A stretch of DNA of 62,363 nt from Hyphomicrobiales bacterium (GTDB lineage: Bacteria; Pseudomonadota; Alphaproteobacteria; Rhizobiales; Rhizobiaceae), in assembly GCA_900466575.1 (NCBI GenBank), contig UBMP01000031.1:10331-72693 (forward strand), written 5' to 3'. Position numbers and translations under genes: made by a program. The notes under the pieces are model-generated. The model did no database searches and had not been told where the DNA came from. It worked only from the letters and a program-made list of their open reading frames with translations. Shown one piece after another: positions 17,634 through 26,890 of this stretch (positions are counted from its first letter, which is position 1; every line of letters starts with the position of its first letter).

Positions 17634-18113
17634 AATCATCGCCTGCCCGCGCGATATCGCCTCCATCTGGTTGCGATAGTCGGTGTTGAGCAACCGCTCC
17701 TTGGCATTGGACCACTCAACGACGAAGCCCTCCGGCCTGCCGCCCTTCATCAACGGGGTGACCAGCAAATCGAATGCGTGGCCACCGACACGGATGGTCG
17801 CATTGTGCGGCTTGGTCAGCTTGGCCAGCATGTCGCGCTGATAGCTCGGGTTCTTGTGGAAAACGTCGATATTGCTGCCGAGTAGTGTTTCCATGGAAAA
17901 GCGCGGTAATTCGGCCTTGAGCTCGGTCTCGACCTCGGCCAGCAGGCTCTTCACGGACGCATTCATGTAGGTGATCTTCAGATCGGCATCCGCGATCATG
18001 ACATTTGCGCGCAGCGTATCGATCGCGCGCAGTTTTGCGCCCGACACGCGAATTTTAAGTCCAAACATCAGGTTACCCCCAAAGTCACTGGTGGCAAACT
18101 GACCACCATTCAT
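17634..18113 (-). pseudogene. PAS-containing chemoreceptor, truncated by IS21 remnant
   Basis: About 155 codons of a PAS domain remain (LRANVMIADADLKITYMNASV, FHKNPSYQRDMLAKL, ATIRVGGHAFDLLVTPL, GFVVEWSNAKERLLN), the type that opens cytosolic PAS chemoreceptors in rhizobia. After AISRGQA the sequence switches to IS21 DNA and the frame closes at 17559, so the signalling domain is absent. The likely original start is ATG 18068 (MFGLK). The reading frame itself is intact up to the junction, suggesting fairly recent loss. Confidence 0.8.
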
Positions 18114-18265
18114 TGAAATTATTGCATGTATTAATTAAGGACTTCTGAATTGTCCCGAAGCTGCGACACTCTTTCATTTACAGGCACCATTCGTCCCTTT
18201 AGCTGTCTGCCTTGTATTTGCACCCACGGCAGCGCATGAAGGTGTCTTGGGAGGGTCACGTGGCT

Positions 18266-19831
18266 ATGGCAAAATTCATCTTTCTCCTGGTAATTGCGGG
18301 ATTGATGACTGCAAATTCTCCGGAAGTCGCACATTCTGAAGTCTCATTTCTCGACAGGTCATCCGCAATTCCGATCCACCAATCCTATGAGGGTGACTGG
18401 AACCATTTTGTCGGCGGTGGGGTGGCGGCATTCGACTGCAACGATGACGGGTTTCCCGATCTCTACGTTGCAGGTGGATCAGCGCCATCACGGCTTTTCA
18501 TCAACACCAGCACCCGCGGCGGCCCGATCACCTTCAAGCAGGGCGAAATCGAGAGCCTGACGGACGTCATCGGGGCTTATCCGATGGATATAGACGGTGA
18601 CGGCATTCTCGATCTGGTCGTGCTGCGCGACGGCGGCAACGTCGTCTTCAAGGGGCTTGGCGGTTGCAAGTTCGTCCGTGCGCCGAGCGATTGGCGCTTC
18701 ACGGAAGGCAATGAGTGGACAACCTCGTTTTCGGCGACGTTCGAGAAGGGCGAGAACTGGCCGACCTTCGCCATTGGAAACTATGTGAATGAGAAGGATC
18801 CGAATGGACCATTCGAGGCTTGCGACCACAATTACCTCATCCGCCCCAAGGGGCGCGCCTTTGGTGAACGCATTCCCCTGGACCCCGGCTTCTGCGCGCT
18901 CTCCATGCTGTTCTCCGACTGGAAGCGCGTCGGCACGCCTGATTTGAGAATTTCCAACGACCGCCAGTATTACGTGTCGAAGGGCCGCGAACAGATGTGG
19001 CGCCTCAACCCGCTGCACGAATATACGGAGGCCGAGGGGTGGCCGACGCTACACATCTGGGGCATGGGAATCGCCAGCCGAGACCTCAACGGCGACGGGC
19101 TTCCCGAAATCGTGCTCACCTCGATGGCTGACCAGCTTCTGCAGATCAATCTCGGTGGCGGCAAGATGAAAGCGGCGCCCTATTCGATGGGCGCCTATGC
19201 GACCACCCCCTACAAGGGTGACGACGGCCGGCCTTCCACCGGCTGGCACGCGGAATTCGGCGATATCGACAATGACGGGCGCGACGATCTCTTCATCGCC
19301 AAGGGCAATGTCGACCAGATGCCTTCCAACGCCATCCACGACCCCAACAATCTGCTGATGCAGCAACCTGATGGAACATTCGTCGAGAAAGGCGGCGTTG
19401 CCGGGATCGGAACAACGGAAAGGTCGCGCGGCGCGGCGGTCACGGATCTTAATCTCGATGGAAAGCTGGATATTGTCGTCGTCAACCGGCGCGCACAGAT
19501 GGAAGTCTGGCAAAACAGCACCGAGCCGTCCGGGCACTATATTTCCGTCGATCTGCGGGAACCGGGCGCAAACAGCCATGCGGTGGGCGCGATTGCCGAG
19601 GTACGGCTGCCTGACGGGCGCATCCTGACCCAGGAGCACACGGTGGGCGGCGGTCACGCCTCCGGCGACGCCGGCCCCTTACATTTCGGCCTCGGGGCCG
19701 CCGCATCCGTCGAAATCCGCGTCACCTGGCCATGGGGTAAACCATCGGACTGGACGCGTATCGCCGCCGATCACGCGGTTCGGATTTCGCCCGGCAACGG
19801 CTCGGCGCTAACAGTTGAGACGAAGGAGTAA
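18266..19831 (+). CDS. Secreted FG-GAP/VCBS repeat protein with ASPIC-UnbV domain (CRTAC1-like)
   Basis: The 521-residue exported protein begins with a signal peptide (AKFIFLLVIAGLMTANS). Five calcium-loop FG-GAP repeats follow: CNDDGFPDL, DIDGDGILDL, DLNGDGLPEI, DIDNDGRDDL and DLNLDGKLDI. They probably build a beta-propeller. The C terminus is an ASPIC/UnbV domain ending in VEIRVTWPWGKPSDW. ATG 18266 is chosen for its GGGAGGG site and signal peptide; the frame is open to 18212. It ends 3 bp before a diheme peroxidase gene, so the two form an operon and both act in the periplasm; the peroxidase may use or modify this protein. Confidence 0.88.
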   Translation: MAKFIFLLVIAGLMTANSPEVAHSEVSFLDRSSAIPIHQSYEGDWNHFVGGGVAAFDCNDDGFPDLYVAGGSAPSRLFINTSTRGGPITFKQGEIESLTDVIGAYPMDIDGDGILDLVVLRDGGNVVFKGLGGCKFVRAPSDWRFTEGNEWTTSFSATFEKGENWPTFAIGNYVNEKDPNGPFEACDHNYLIRPKGRAFGERIPLDPGFCALSMLFSDWKRVGTPDLRISNDRQYYVSKGREQMWRLNPLHEYTEAEGWPTLHIWGMGIASRDLNGDGLPEIVLTSMADQLLQINLGGGKMKAAPYSMGAYATTPYKGDDGRPSTGWHAEFGDIDNDGRDDLFIAKGNVDQMPSNAIHDPNNLLMQQPDGTFVEKGGVAGIGTTERSRGAAVTDLNLDGKLDIVVVNRRAQMEVWQNSTEPSGHYISVDLREPGANSHAVGAIAEVRLPDGRILTQEHTVGGGHASGDAGPLHFGLGAAASVEIRVTWPWGKPSDWTRIAADHAVRISPGNGSALTVETKE

Positions 19832-19834
19832 GAC

Positions 19835-21205
19835 ATGTTGCGCAAGCTTTCTCTCGCTGCAACGGCGCTGTGCGCTCTCGGGCTGGCATTCGGCCTCTCA
19901 CATGGCGTTCCAAGGGCGGACGAAGCCCGCCCCGCAAACCTGCCCGCGCCGCTTACGGATGCCGATTTCCCGGCGCATCCCATGGCGGAAGTCGAGCTGG
20001 GGCGGCAGCTGTTCTGGGACAAGATCATCTCCGGCAACAAGAACATCGCCTGCGCCACCTGCCACCATCCGCGCTTTGGCACGTCTGACGGGCTGTCGCT
20101 TGGAATGGGCGAAGGCGGCATCGGGCTCGGCCCGGACCGCAAGCCCGATCCGAAGGACTATCCTGAGCAGCGCATTCCGCGCAACGCACCGGCGCTGTGG
20201 AATACCGGCGCGCGCGGCTTTACGGTTCTGTTCGACGATGGCCGCATCGAGGTCGATCACACCCGGCCGAGCGGGTTCCGAACCCCGCTTGAGGACGAGA
20301 TGGTGAAAGGCTTCGCCTCGCTACTCTCCGCGCAGACCATGTTCCCCGTTCTCGCCAACGACGAGATGGCGGGCCATTATCACGAAAGCGACGTTTCGGC
20401 GCTTGTCAGGCAGGGGCGGTTGACCGGTCCCGGCGGCGCATGGTCGGTCATTGCAAAGCGTGTGGCCGACATCCCGCAGTACAAGTCGCAGTTCGAGGCC
20501 GTCTATCCTGAAATTGCGGCGGGGCGTCCGGTCGCCTTCTCCGATATTTCAAATGCGATTGCCGCCTACATGACGTTTGACTTCCGCTCGGATACCTCGC
20601 CTTTCGACGCTTACCTGCGCCATCAGGGCGCGCTCAGCGCGTCGGCCCAAAAGGGCATGGACGTGTTTTTCGGAAAAGGGCAATGCTCGACCTGCCATTC
20701 CGGGCCGCTCTTCAGCGACATGAAATTCCACGCCATGGGCGATCCGCAAATCGGGCCCGGGAAAGCCGAGCGTTTCGAATTGCACCAGATGGACAAGGGC
20801 CGCATGCGCGTCTCCAACGACCCCAAGGATGCCTTTGCCTTCCGGACGCCGTCGCTGCGCAACGTGACCCTGACTGCGCCATACGGGCATGCCGGAGCCT
20901 ATCGCGATCTTAGCGATTACCTGAAACAGCACATCCATCCGGGCTCCGGGCTGAAAGACTACAATATTTCGTCTGCAGTGCTGCCCGACATGAAGGTTGG
21001 CAAGCCCGATTACAACCCAGCCGAAAACGGAGCCAATTACGCCGCGATTGAAAATGCCGTCAGCGCCAAGCCTGTCGACCTCACGGATCAGGAGCTGGAG
21101 GAGCTGAAAAGCTTCCTGAAATCGCTAGAGGACCCGGTAGCAGTTTCCGGCGGCCGGATGACCATTCCAGAAACTGTGCCTTCCGGGCTGAGTATTGATC
21201 GTTAG
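19835..21205 (+). CDS. Diheme cytochrome c peroxidase/MauG-like enzyme
   Basis: The 456-residue periplasmic protein has a signal peptide (1-28) and two c-type heme sites, CATCH at 73-77 and CSTCH in GKGQCSTCHSG. It also has the family segments ELGRQLFWDK, FRTPSLRNVTLTAPYGHAGAY and LTDQELEELKSFLKSL. Members reduce hydrogen peroxide or, in MauG and MbnH, oxidise residues of a partner protein. It lies 3 bp behind the FG-GAP/ASPIC-UnbV gene, a likely partner. Sequence alone does not distinguish peroxidase from protein-modifying activity. Confidence 0.92.
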   Translation: MLRKLSLAATALCALGLAFGLSHGVPRADEARPANLPAPLTDADFPAHPMAEVELGRQLFWDKIISGNKNIACATCHHPRFGTSDGLSLGMGEGGIGLGPDRKPDPKDYPEQRIPRNAPALWNTGARGFTVLFDDGRIEVDHTRPSGFRTPLEDEMVKGFASLLSAQTMFPVLANDEMAGHYHESDVSALVRQGRLTGPGGAWSVIAKRVADIPQYKSQFEAVYPEIAAGRPVAFSDISNAIAAYMTFDFRSDTSPFDAYLRHQGALSASAQKGMDVFFGKGQCSTCHSGPLFSDMKFHAMGDPQIGPGKAERFELHQMDKGRMRVSNDPKDAFAFRTPSLRNVTLTAPYGHAGAYRDLSDYLKQHIHPGSGLKDYNISSAVLPDMKVGKPDYNPAENGANYAAIENAVSAKPVDLTDQELEELKSFLKSLEDPVAVSGGRMTIPETVPSGLSIDR

Positions 21206-21306
21206 GATCCCACTTAACAGCGACATCACACTGCCCACTTCAATTATACAGAAGAATAGGGATCTGGCGGTGGTTGGATTTCAATATCGTGTTGTCATTT
21301 CAGCTT

Positions 21307-23961
21307 TCAGAGCTCCCGTAAACCCAATACGGATTGTTCGCTCGATTTGCGGATGGCGATAATCGTCGCTGCAAGAATTGAGATCAGTACCGTTGCCAAA
21401 GCCCCTATTACATATGTCCAAGGGATGGATAACGCTTCCGGAGGTGGGTCGAAGACACCATTGAGCAACTTCACCAGCATCCATGAAATCGACACACCGG
21501 ACACGATCCCGAATGACAGTCCGCCAACCGATATCAAAACGCCTTCCGACCACAGGAACCCAACGATCTGTCGTGGCGTCGCCCCGATGACTTTGAGGAT
21601 CACGAAGCTTCTGCTTCGATCTGCAAAGCCCAGCGCCAGCATTAGTCCCGCGGCCGATGCAGCCATGATGATAGCAAAGGTGAGCTCGATTTTCGTCAGG
21701 GACGACATGTCGACCGCGGTCAGGCTTGAGCCTATAATGTGCGATACGCTGCCGATATCCTTGATTTGCAGTGCCGGGGAATCGGCGAGTGCGGATCGCA
21801 CTTCGCTCGCCACCTTTTCGACATCGCCATTCGTTCGGATCAGTGCATATTCCGAGACGGGCGTTCCGGTCATCCTTGCGATATAGCTTGCGTTAGCCAC
21901 TAGGAACGAGTCCTTCGGAGCGGTGGGAAATTCGCGGGCGACCCCGATGAATTTGAACGGAACCGCGTGATACTGATGATCAGATGCGTTCATGAGCCTC
22001 AGATTGATCGTATCGCCGAGTTTGAGCTGGAAGTCGCTTACCGTCTCTTCCGAGACCAGGACTCCGTCTGTCGTCTTGGCGAGCCTATTCAATATTTCCG
22101 CTGCGCTCCCGCCGCTGAAATAGGCATTGGACATGCGTGTTGCTCTGCCAATCGTCGATGGATCGACGCCATACATGTCCTGGAGGTCGGAGCCGACATA
22201 CGCGAAGCGGTGCTGCATGGGAACCACAGACGTGACGCCAGGCAGGGCGGAAAGCTTGTCGAGGTAAGGCGACGCTGGGTGTGCGCTTGAACCGAATACT
22301 GTAATGTCGGAGCCGTTGGTCAGTTCCGCATCTACCCTCGCCTGCGCATTGTATGTTGTGTTGAATATTGCTGTCGACATCGCGAAAGATATGGCAAGAG
22401 CCGTCATGGCAATCCCGGTCGTCAGCCGCTTGGACTGGTTGGAAAATGACGATCCTGCGACGTCGGCGAGCACTCCCGCAAACGGTCTTATGATGGCGCG
22501 AAGTAGCCTGCCGTTCCTTCGTATGATCGCTCCAGACAATCGAATGGTCAAAAGACCGAGGCCAACCCAGAAGAGGCCAGGCGCAAGGAACGCTTTGTAA
22601 TCGACAGACGTGGCCGGCACTCCTTCTGGAGCCAGGACGATTTGATAGCCCGAACTTGCAAGTTGCCAGAACGCGAGACCGGACAGGGCAAGCACGATGT
22701 AGTCGACGCCATAGCGCTGCCACCAGGACACCTGATCTCGCTTGACCTGGCGCTTCGTCATCGAAACTGTCTTGGAATTTGTCGCCCGCCAGACAGGCAC
22801 TACGATAGCTATGAAGGAAAGGAAGAGCCCGACCACGGCAACGGCTGCCCAAATCCAAGTGGAACTGCCGTCCAGGGCCGACGCCACCGACATAGTTTTC
22901 ATCAGGAGTTGCGTGGTGAAGAATCCCAGAGCGTAGCCGATCACGGCTACAGCCACGGCTTCCGCCACCACCAGGCCCAATGTCTTTCCGATGGATGCGC
23001 CGCGTGCGCGCAGTAAGGCTAATTCGGCATTTCGCTGTCCGAATGATGTCCTGGCGATGGCCAGCGTCAAGAGAACCGCAAGACCCAGTCCGGGGACGCC
23101 GAGGAAAAGGAAAAGGACCGCTGCGTACAGTGAATCGCCCCGCACCGCCTCAAGCCGCGCCCCAATATTATTCGCGACCAAGGCTTGACCGGCGACCTTC
23201 GCTTCCAGATTCTTAGCTGATTGCGAAACACTGAGATAAGCCGCCGTCGGGCTTGACGGCAATTGATCGTGCGCGAGGCGGATATGGAACTGTATTCGTG
23301 TCGCGTCCGGGCGAACCGTCGCCTGCTCATCAAAAATCCGGTGCCACTCGGCTTGCGGAAGGACGAGTACGTTGTCCGGCGGGGCCTGCGGAGACGCTTG
23401 TGGGGGTAAACCGACACCCTGAAAAAGTGAGTCTGCGTCAGGCAAATCCACAACGCCGGCAACCTGCACCTGAATAGAAGGCAGGCCGATCCTTTTTACA
23501 GTGACAAAATCGCCAGGGCCAGCATGCAAATTTGCCGCCGTCTGCTGGGCTAGCAATGCTCCCGATGTCGATCCCACCAGGGGGCGGACTTCCTTTGGGA
23601 AGACTTTCTCATAGCCGGGTGCAAAAGCGATCACCTTTCCAGGACCTGTTGTTTGAACGGTCCCGCCTGTCGCCGCCTCGAACCCGTCAACCTTGGCAAA
23701 ATCCGCCTCTGAAACAGCTTTCACTGCGGAGGACGAATGGATCGCTTTCAGAATGTCTTCCCTGTTCGCCGACGGCACCAGTTCGATCTGCCAATCGATT
23801 GGGACCGCATTGATGGCGCGTGCCGTCATGGTGGCTGAGCTGTCCACAAGAAAGGTTAAAAGAGCCCCGAGAAGGCCGACCGTCACGGCTACACCGAGCG
23901 CCGATCCCACCAAACGAGTGGCGCGACGTTTGAAGAGTCCCGATATCCAAAGCCTAATCAT
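21307..23961 (-). CDS. ABC transporter permease, FtsX/MacB-LolCE type
   Basis: The 884-residue inner-membrane protein has an N-terminal helix, a large periplasmic domain (about 45-270), a block of helices to about 480, a second periplasmic domain (about 500-740) and three C-terminal helices. This is the duplicated FtsX-permease layout in one polypeptide. Such permeases do not carry substrate through a channel but drive extraction or export from the periplasmic side (lipoproteins, lipids, peptides). It follows two ATPase genes and a secreted protein gene in one operon. The substrate is unknown; no lolA homologue is nearby. Confidence 0.9.
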   Translation of the reverse strand: MIRLWISGLFKRRATRLVGSALGVAVTVGLLGALLTFLVDSSATMTARAINAVPIDWQIELVPSANREDILKAIHSSSAVKAVSEADFAKVDGFEAATGGTVQTTGPGKVIAFAPGYEKVFPKEVRPLVGSTSGALLAQQTAANLHAGPGDFVTVKRIGLPSIQVQVAGVVDLPDADSLFQGVGLPPQASPQAPPDNVLVLPQAEWHRIFDEQATVRPDATRIQFHIRLAHDQLPSSPTAAYLSVSQSAKNLEAKVAGQALVANNIGARLEAVRGDSLYAAVLFLFLGVPGLGLAVLLTLAIARTSFGQRNAELALLRARGASIGKTLGLVVAEAVAVAVIGYALGFFTTQLLMKTMSVASALDGSSTWIWAAVAVVGLFLSFIAIVVPVWRATNSKTVSMTKRQVKRDQVSWWQRYGVDYIVLALSGLAFWQLASSGYQIVLAPEGVPATSVDYKAFLAPGLFWVGLGLLTIRLSGAIIRRNGRLLRAIIRPFAGVLADVAGSSFSNQSKRLTTGIAMTALAISFAMSTAIFNTTYNAQARVDAELTNGSDITVFGSSAHPASPYLDKLSALPGVTSVVPMQHRFAYVGSDLQDMYGVDPSTIGRATRMSNAYFSGGSAAEILNRLAKTTDGVLVSEETVSDFQLKLGDTINLRLMNASDHQYHAVPFKFIGVAREFPTAPKDSFLVANASYIARMTGTPVSEYALIRTNGDVEKVASEVRSALADSPALQIKDIGSVSHIIGSSLTAVDMSSLTKIELTFAIIMAASAAGLMLALGFADRSRSFVILKVIGATPRQIVGFLWSEGVLISVGGLSFGIVSGVSISWMLVKLLNGVFDPPPEALSIPWTYVIGALATVLISILAATIIAIRKSSEQSVLGLREL

Positions 23962-23973
23962 TTCGTTTCCATT

Positions 23974-24642
23974 TCAGATGTTTTGTGGCGTCGCCAACTG
24001 GCCGTGATCGATCGACCATTGCTTTTGCATGAAGCCTGCAATCAGTCTGTCATGTGTAGCGACGACGACAGCCAGTTCATTTTCATCGGCAAATTCGAGA
24101 ACACGGCCAAGGAATTGGTGCGCGGTTGTGCTGTCCAACTGCCCGGTAGGTTCATCCGCCAGAATGAGCCTCGGTTTCACGACCATCGCCCGCGCCATGG
24201 CCACGCGTTGGGCTTGTCCGCCGGAGAGCTCCTCCGGCAATTTCTTTGAGAGGCCATCGAGTTGCAGCCGCTCAAGAAGCGCAGACGCGGCGTCCGCGCT
24301 TCCCAAAAGGTTTCCCATCAGTTTCAAGGGAAGCATGACGTTTTCGAGGACGTTGAGCGCTGGAAAGAGGCTTTCCGCCTGAAAGACATAGGCAATTTTT
24401 GCAGGCTGCAGCGTTGCCCGGTTGCCAAGCGCCGGCCAGGTGACGGTTCCCTCGCTTGGTACGATCAATCCACCCAGGATGTTTAGGAGCGTCGACTTCC
24501 CGCTACCAGAAGGCCCGGACAAAACAATGCGGTCGCCCCCGACGATGTCACAGTTGATCCCTTCGAGAACACGCACCTTTTCGCCGTTCGGCTGAATAAA
24601 CTCCACTCCGGCGTTTCGGGCACTAACAAGAATATCATGCAT
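23974..24642 (-). CDS. ABC transporter ATP-binding protein, LolD/MacB-like (second)
   Basis: The 222-residue ATPase has Walker A GPSGSGKST, Q-loop FQAESLFPALNVLENV, signature LSGGQAQRVAMARAM, Walker B PRLILADEPTG and H-loop VVVATHD. ATG 24642 is chosen for GGGAGG at good spacing; the frame is open to 24684. It overlaps the previous ATPase gene by 8 bp and precedes the permease gene by 12 bp. Two distinct ATPases with one duplicated permease suggest an asymmetric pair driving one exporter. Confidence 0.92.
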   Translation of the reverse strand: MHDILVSARNAGVEFIQPNGEKVRVLEGINCDIVGGDRIVLSGPSGSGKSTLLNILGGLIVPSEGTVTWPALGNRATLQPAKIAYVFQAESLFPALNVLENVMLPLKLMGNLLGSADAASALLERLQLDGLSKKLPEELSGGQAQRVAMARAMVVKPRLILADEPTGQLDSTTAHQFLGRVLEFADENELAVVVATHDRLIAGFMQKQWSIDHGQLATPQNI

Positions 24643-25297
24643 CAAGGATCCTCCCGTCACGAATGTGGATGATCCGATCCGCATGAAGGGCGAGCGCGTT
24701 GCTATGCGTCGAAAGCAAAGTTGTTAGACCAGTTCTCTTGCGGTGTTCGAATAGTTCGAAGAGAAGCTCCTCCGTTTGAGCGTCCACCTCGGCCGTCGGT
24801 TCGTCGGCAATCAATATGGGTGGGTCAGCCGCGACGACTGTCGCAAGGCCAGCGCGGGCGATCTCGCCGCCAGAAAGCGTCGGAGGGTAAGACTTGCCAC
24901 GATGCGAAATACCGACAGCCTCGAGCAGCGAAAGCACACGCTTGGCGTCCGTCTTGCCCGCGATCTGCATCTGAAACATGATGTTGTCTTCGATTGTCAG
25001 ATGCTGAAACAGGTTACCGCTTTGAAGCATGATCCCGAAAGTACGGGCTCGAAGGCGAGCACGGACTGTTTCGCTTCGTCGCGTCAAGCGCTCCTTGTTG
25101 ATAGAAACCCACCCACCGTCCGGCTCATCGAGACCCGTCAGGCAGTTAATCAATGTCGATTTGCCACTTCCCGATGGCCCCACAAGTGCGACGGTTTCTC
25201 CGGCGTCGAGTGACAGACTGACACCACGTAACGCAGCGGTTTCATCGTCGCCAATGTGGAAGAAGCGGTAGAGTTCCACTGCATCGAGAACAGCCAT
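24635..25297 (-). CDS. ABC transporter ATP-binding protein, LolD/MacB-like (first)
   Basis: The 220-residue ATPase has Walker A GPSGSGKST, Q-loop LQSGNLFQHLTIEDNI, signature LSGGEIARAGLATVV (a degenerate LSGGQ with Glu), Walker B PPILIADEPTAEVD and the switch histidine in LLSTHSN. ATG 25297 follows a GGTGGAAG site; the frame is open to 25336. The start lies 2 bp after the stop of the secreted-protein gene. The unusual signature (EIARAG rather than QQQRVA) may mark it as the weaker site of a heterodimer. Confidence 0.9.
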   Translation of the reverse strand: MAVLDAVELYRFFHIGDDETAALRGVSLSLDAGETVALVGPSGSGKSTLINCLTGLDEPDGGWVSINKERLTRRSETVRARLRARTFGIMLQSGNLFQHLTIEDNIMFQMQIAGKTDAKRVLSLLEAVGISHRGKSYPPTLSGGEIARAGLATVVAADPPILIADEPTAEVDAQTEELLFELFEHRKRTGLTTLLSTHSNALALHADRIIHIRDGRILDA

Positions 25298-25299
25298 GG

Positions 25300-25899
25300 T
25301 CACTTCCACCGGAATGAGCGCGACATCAAGTTCCACTGATCGACGTTGTCAGCACCAAAGGGAGCGTAGAACTGCAAGGAAACGGTTTTGCCGCCGTTGT
25401 GGTAGACATAGATTTCATTCTCCAGCCGCAACTGCTTGTTGGTTACTGCATTTGGTTCGGAATTGGAGGTGAATGCAATCCGAACCACTTTTCCGGCCGG
25501 CAATTGGACCTCTTCGACCTTACCGAGCTTCATAGCGCGGGAGCGCTTCTCCAAATCGGGGATGAACGCCGCTTTCACCGAGTCTACCGTCGGGACCGAA
25601 TTGTCGGCTGTTTCCGTGACGAGAACGCCGTCCAGCTTGTCGACGAAACTAACGCCATTTCCAAGGTCAGATCTCGCCCAGCCTTCCGGTACCTTCAGAC
25701 TGTATCCCGACTTGGCATTATAGGTTACGAAGACCTGGCTGTCGGGGATATCGCCTGGCGGGTTCTTTTCCGGTGCGACTGCCCTTTCGGCTGCGAAGAC
25801 AGGCACCGCAAGCAAAGGCGAAAGGTGGACCGCAACGACCGATGTTGCGACCAGCGCCGAGGCAAGGGTCCTTTTGATGTTGATAGGACTACGGGTCAT
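25300..25899 (-). CDS. Exported PsbP/Mog1-like-fold protein, first gene of ABC exporter operon
   Basis: The 199-residue protein has a signal peptide (1-37, ending PVFAAE). The domain after it has features of the PsbP/DUF1795 fold: YSLKVPEGWARSD, GVSFVDKLDGVLVTE, KVVRIAFTSNSEP and a closing FRWK. No lipobox. ATG 25899 has AGGAA upstream; the frame is open to 25929. It leads the operon with the two ATPases and FtsX-type permease, so it may be a periplasmic chaperone, cargo or sensor of that exporter. Fold call is by pattern only. Confidence 0.65.
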   Translation of the reverse strand: MTRSPINIKRTLASALVATSVVAVHLSPLLAVPVFAAERAVAPEKNPPGDIPDSQVFVTYNAKSGYSLKVPEGWARSDLGNGVSFVDKLDGVLVTETADNSVPTVDSVKAAFIPDLEKRSRAMKLGKVEEVQLPAGKVVRIAFTSNSEPNAVTNKQLRLENEIYVYHNGGKTVSLQFYAPFGADNVDQWNLMSRSFRWK

Positions 25900-25965
25900 C
25901 TGACATTCCTTTTCGTCTGATGACCGCATTGAACGCCAGAATTCTTACATACGTTGATCCTGGGG

Positions 25966-25981
25966 CTTACACTTTGGTAAG
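25966..25981. promoter_or_regulatory. Candidate response-regulator site CTTACACTTTGGTAAG
   Basis: The 16-bp element has perfect CTTAC/GTAAG arms with a 6-bp spacer. It lies 67 bp upstream of the exporter operon start (25899). A half site CTTACATACG lies at 25944, 22 bp (two turns) closer to the gene. Related elements occur at 27811, 32917, 33008 and 35671. Confidence 0.5.
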
Positions 25982-25994
25982 CTTGACCAGGCGA

Positions 25995-26801
25995 TCAGGC
26001 GACCGATGATCCGCTCGCGAGCGACGCGCGGGGGCGGGCCGCGAAGGCCGAGTATGCTACGAAAACACAGATAAGGATCGCCAAGACCAAACTGACCGGA
26101 CCCGTGCCCCAGTCGAGGCCGCCCCGCTCGTGCGACACACCCATCCAGTCGGCGAAGGAAGCACCAAGTGGACGGGTTACGATATACGCGAACCAGAAGG
26201 CAGGAATTTCCGGGAGTCCAAACTTCCAGAACGCGATCGCCGGGACGGCGATAACGGCGGCGAACATCAGTCCGGAAACGAAATATCCCAGCCCGAGACT
26301 ACTCGCGGTCATATCGCCCGCAGCAGTTCCCAATGCGAACGTCGTCAAGACCGTTGCCCAATAAAAGACCTCACGCCGCTTGGTACGGATACTATGGATC
26401 GAAAGCGTGCGCTCAGACCAGAACCACACCAAGAAAATCATCAACAGCGAGACGCCGAAGAAGGTCGTCGAAATCCAATAAGGTACACCAAGTCCGACAT
26501 GAAGAACGTCGGCGGCCATGGTGCCGAATATCGATACCATTACGACCGCGAGCCAATAAATCCAGACGTTGAAACGGGGCATGAAGAACTGCACTGCCAG
26601 AGAGATCAGGAAACAAACACCACCAATGGCAACGGCGATCGGCGGATCAATGCGATGAACAAGGAAATCAGACGTCGTCTCGCCCATGCCAGTCGTCAAG
26701 ATCTTAATCACCCAGAAGATCGCAGTGACTTCGGGAACCTTTGAAAGCCAGGGGCGACCGCCCTCATTCTGACCGACCGGATCGCCTGAAAATGACGTCA
26801 T
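25995..26801 (-). CDS. COG4705/DUF347 repeat membrane protein (paralogue 1)
   Basis: The 268-residue protein has eight or so membrane helices arranged as four DUF347 repeats. Each repeat has a small-residue helix with a conserved acidic residue: GETTSDF, GTMAADV, GTAAGDM and GASFADW. Function of the family is not established; the repeated acidic residues within the membrane suggest ion binding or transport. ATG 26801 has GGAGAG upstream. It follows a methyltransferase gene by 89 bp. Two paralogues lie at 33847 and 35797. Confidence 0.85.
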   Translation of the reverse strand: MTSFSGDPVGQNEGGRPWLSKVPEVTAIFWVIKILTTGMGETTSDFLVHRIDPPIAVAIGGVCFLISLAVQFFMPRFNVWIYWLAVVMVSIFGTMAADVLHVGLGVPYWISTTFFGVSLLMIFLVWFWSERTLSIHSIRTKRREVFYWATVLTTFALGTAAGDMTASSLGLGYFVSGLMFAAVIAVPAIAFWKFGLPEIPAFWFAYIVTRPLGASFADWMGVSHERGGLDWGTGPVSLVLAILICVFVAYSAFAARPRASLASGSSVA

Positions 26802-26890
26802 CAAATCTCTCCAATTGTCTTTATTGGGGGCAATGCGCTGCTGAACAGCGTCGCGAATCTATCCGTTATATCGTCTGGACAGATGCGACA

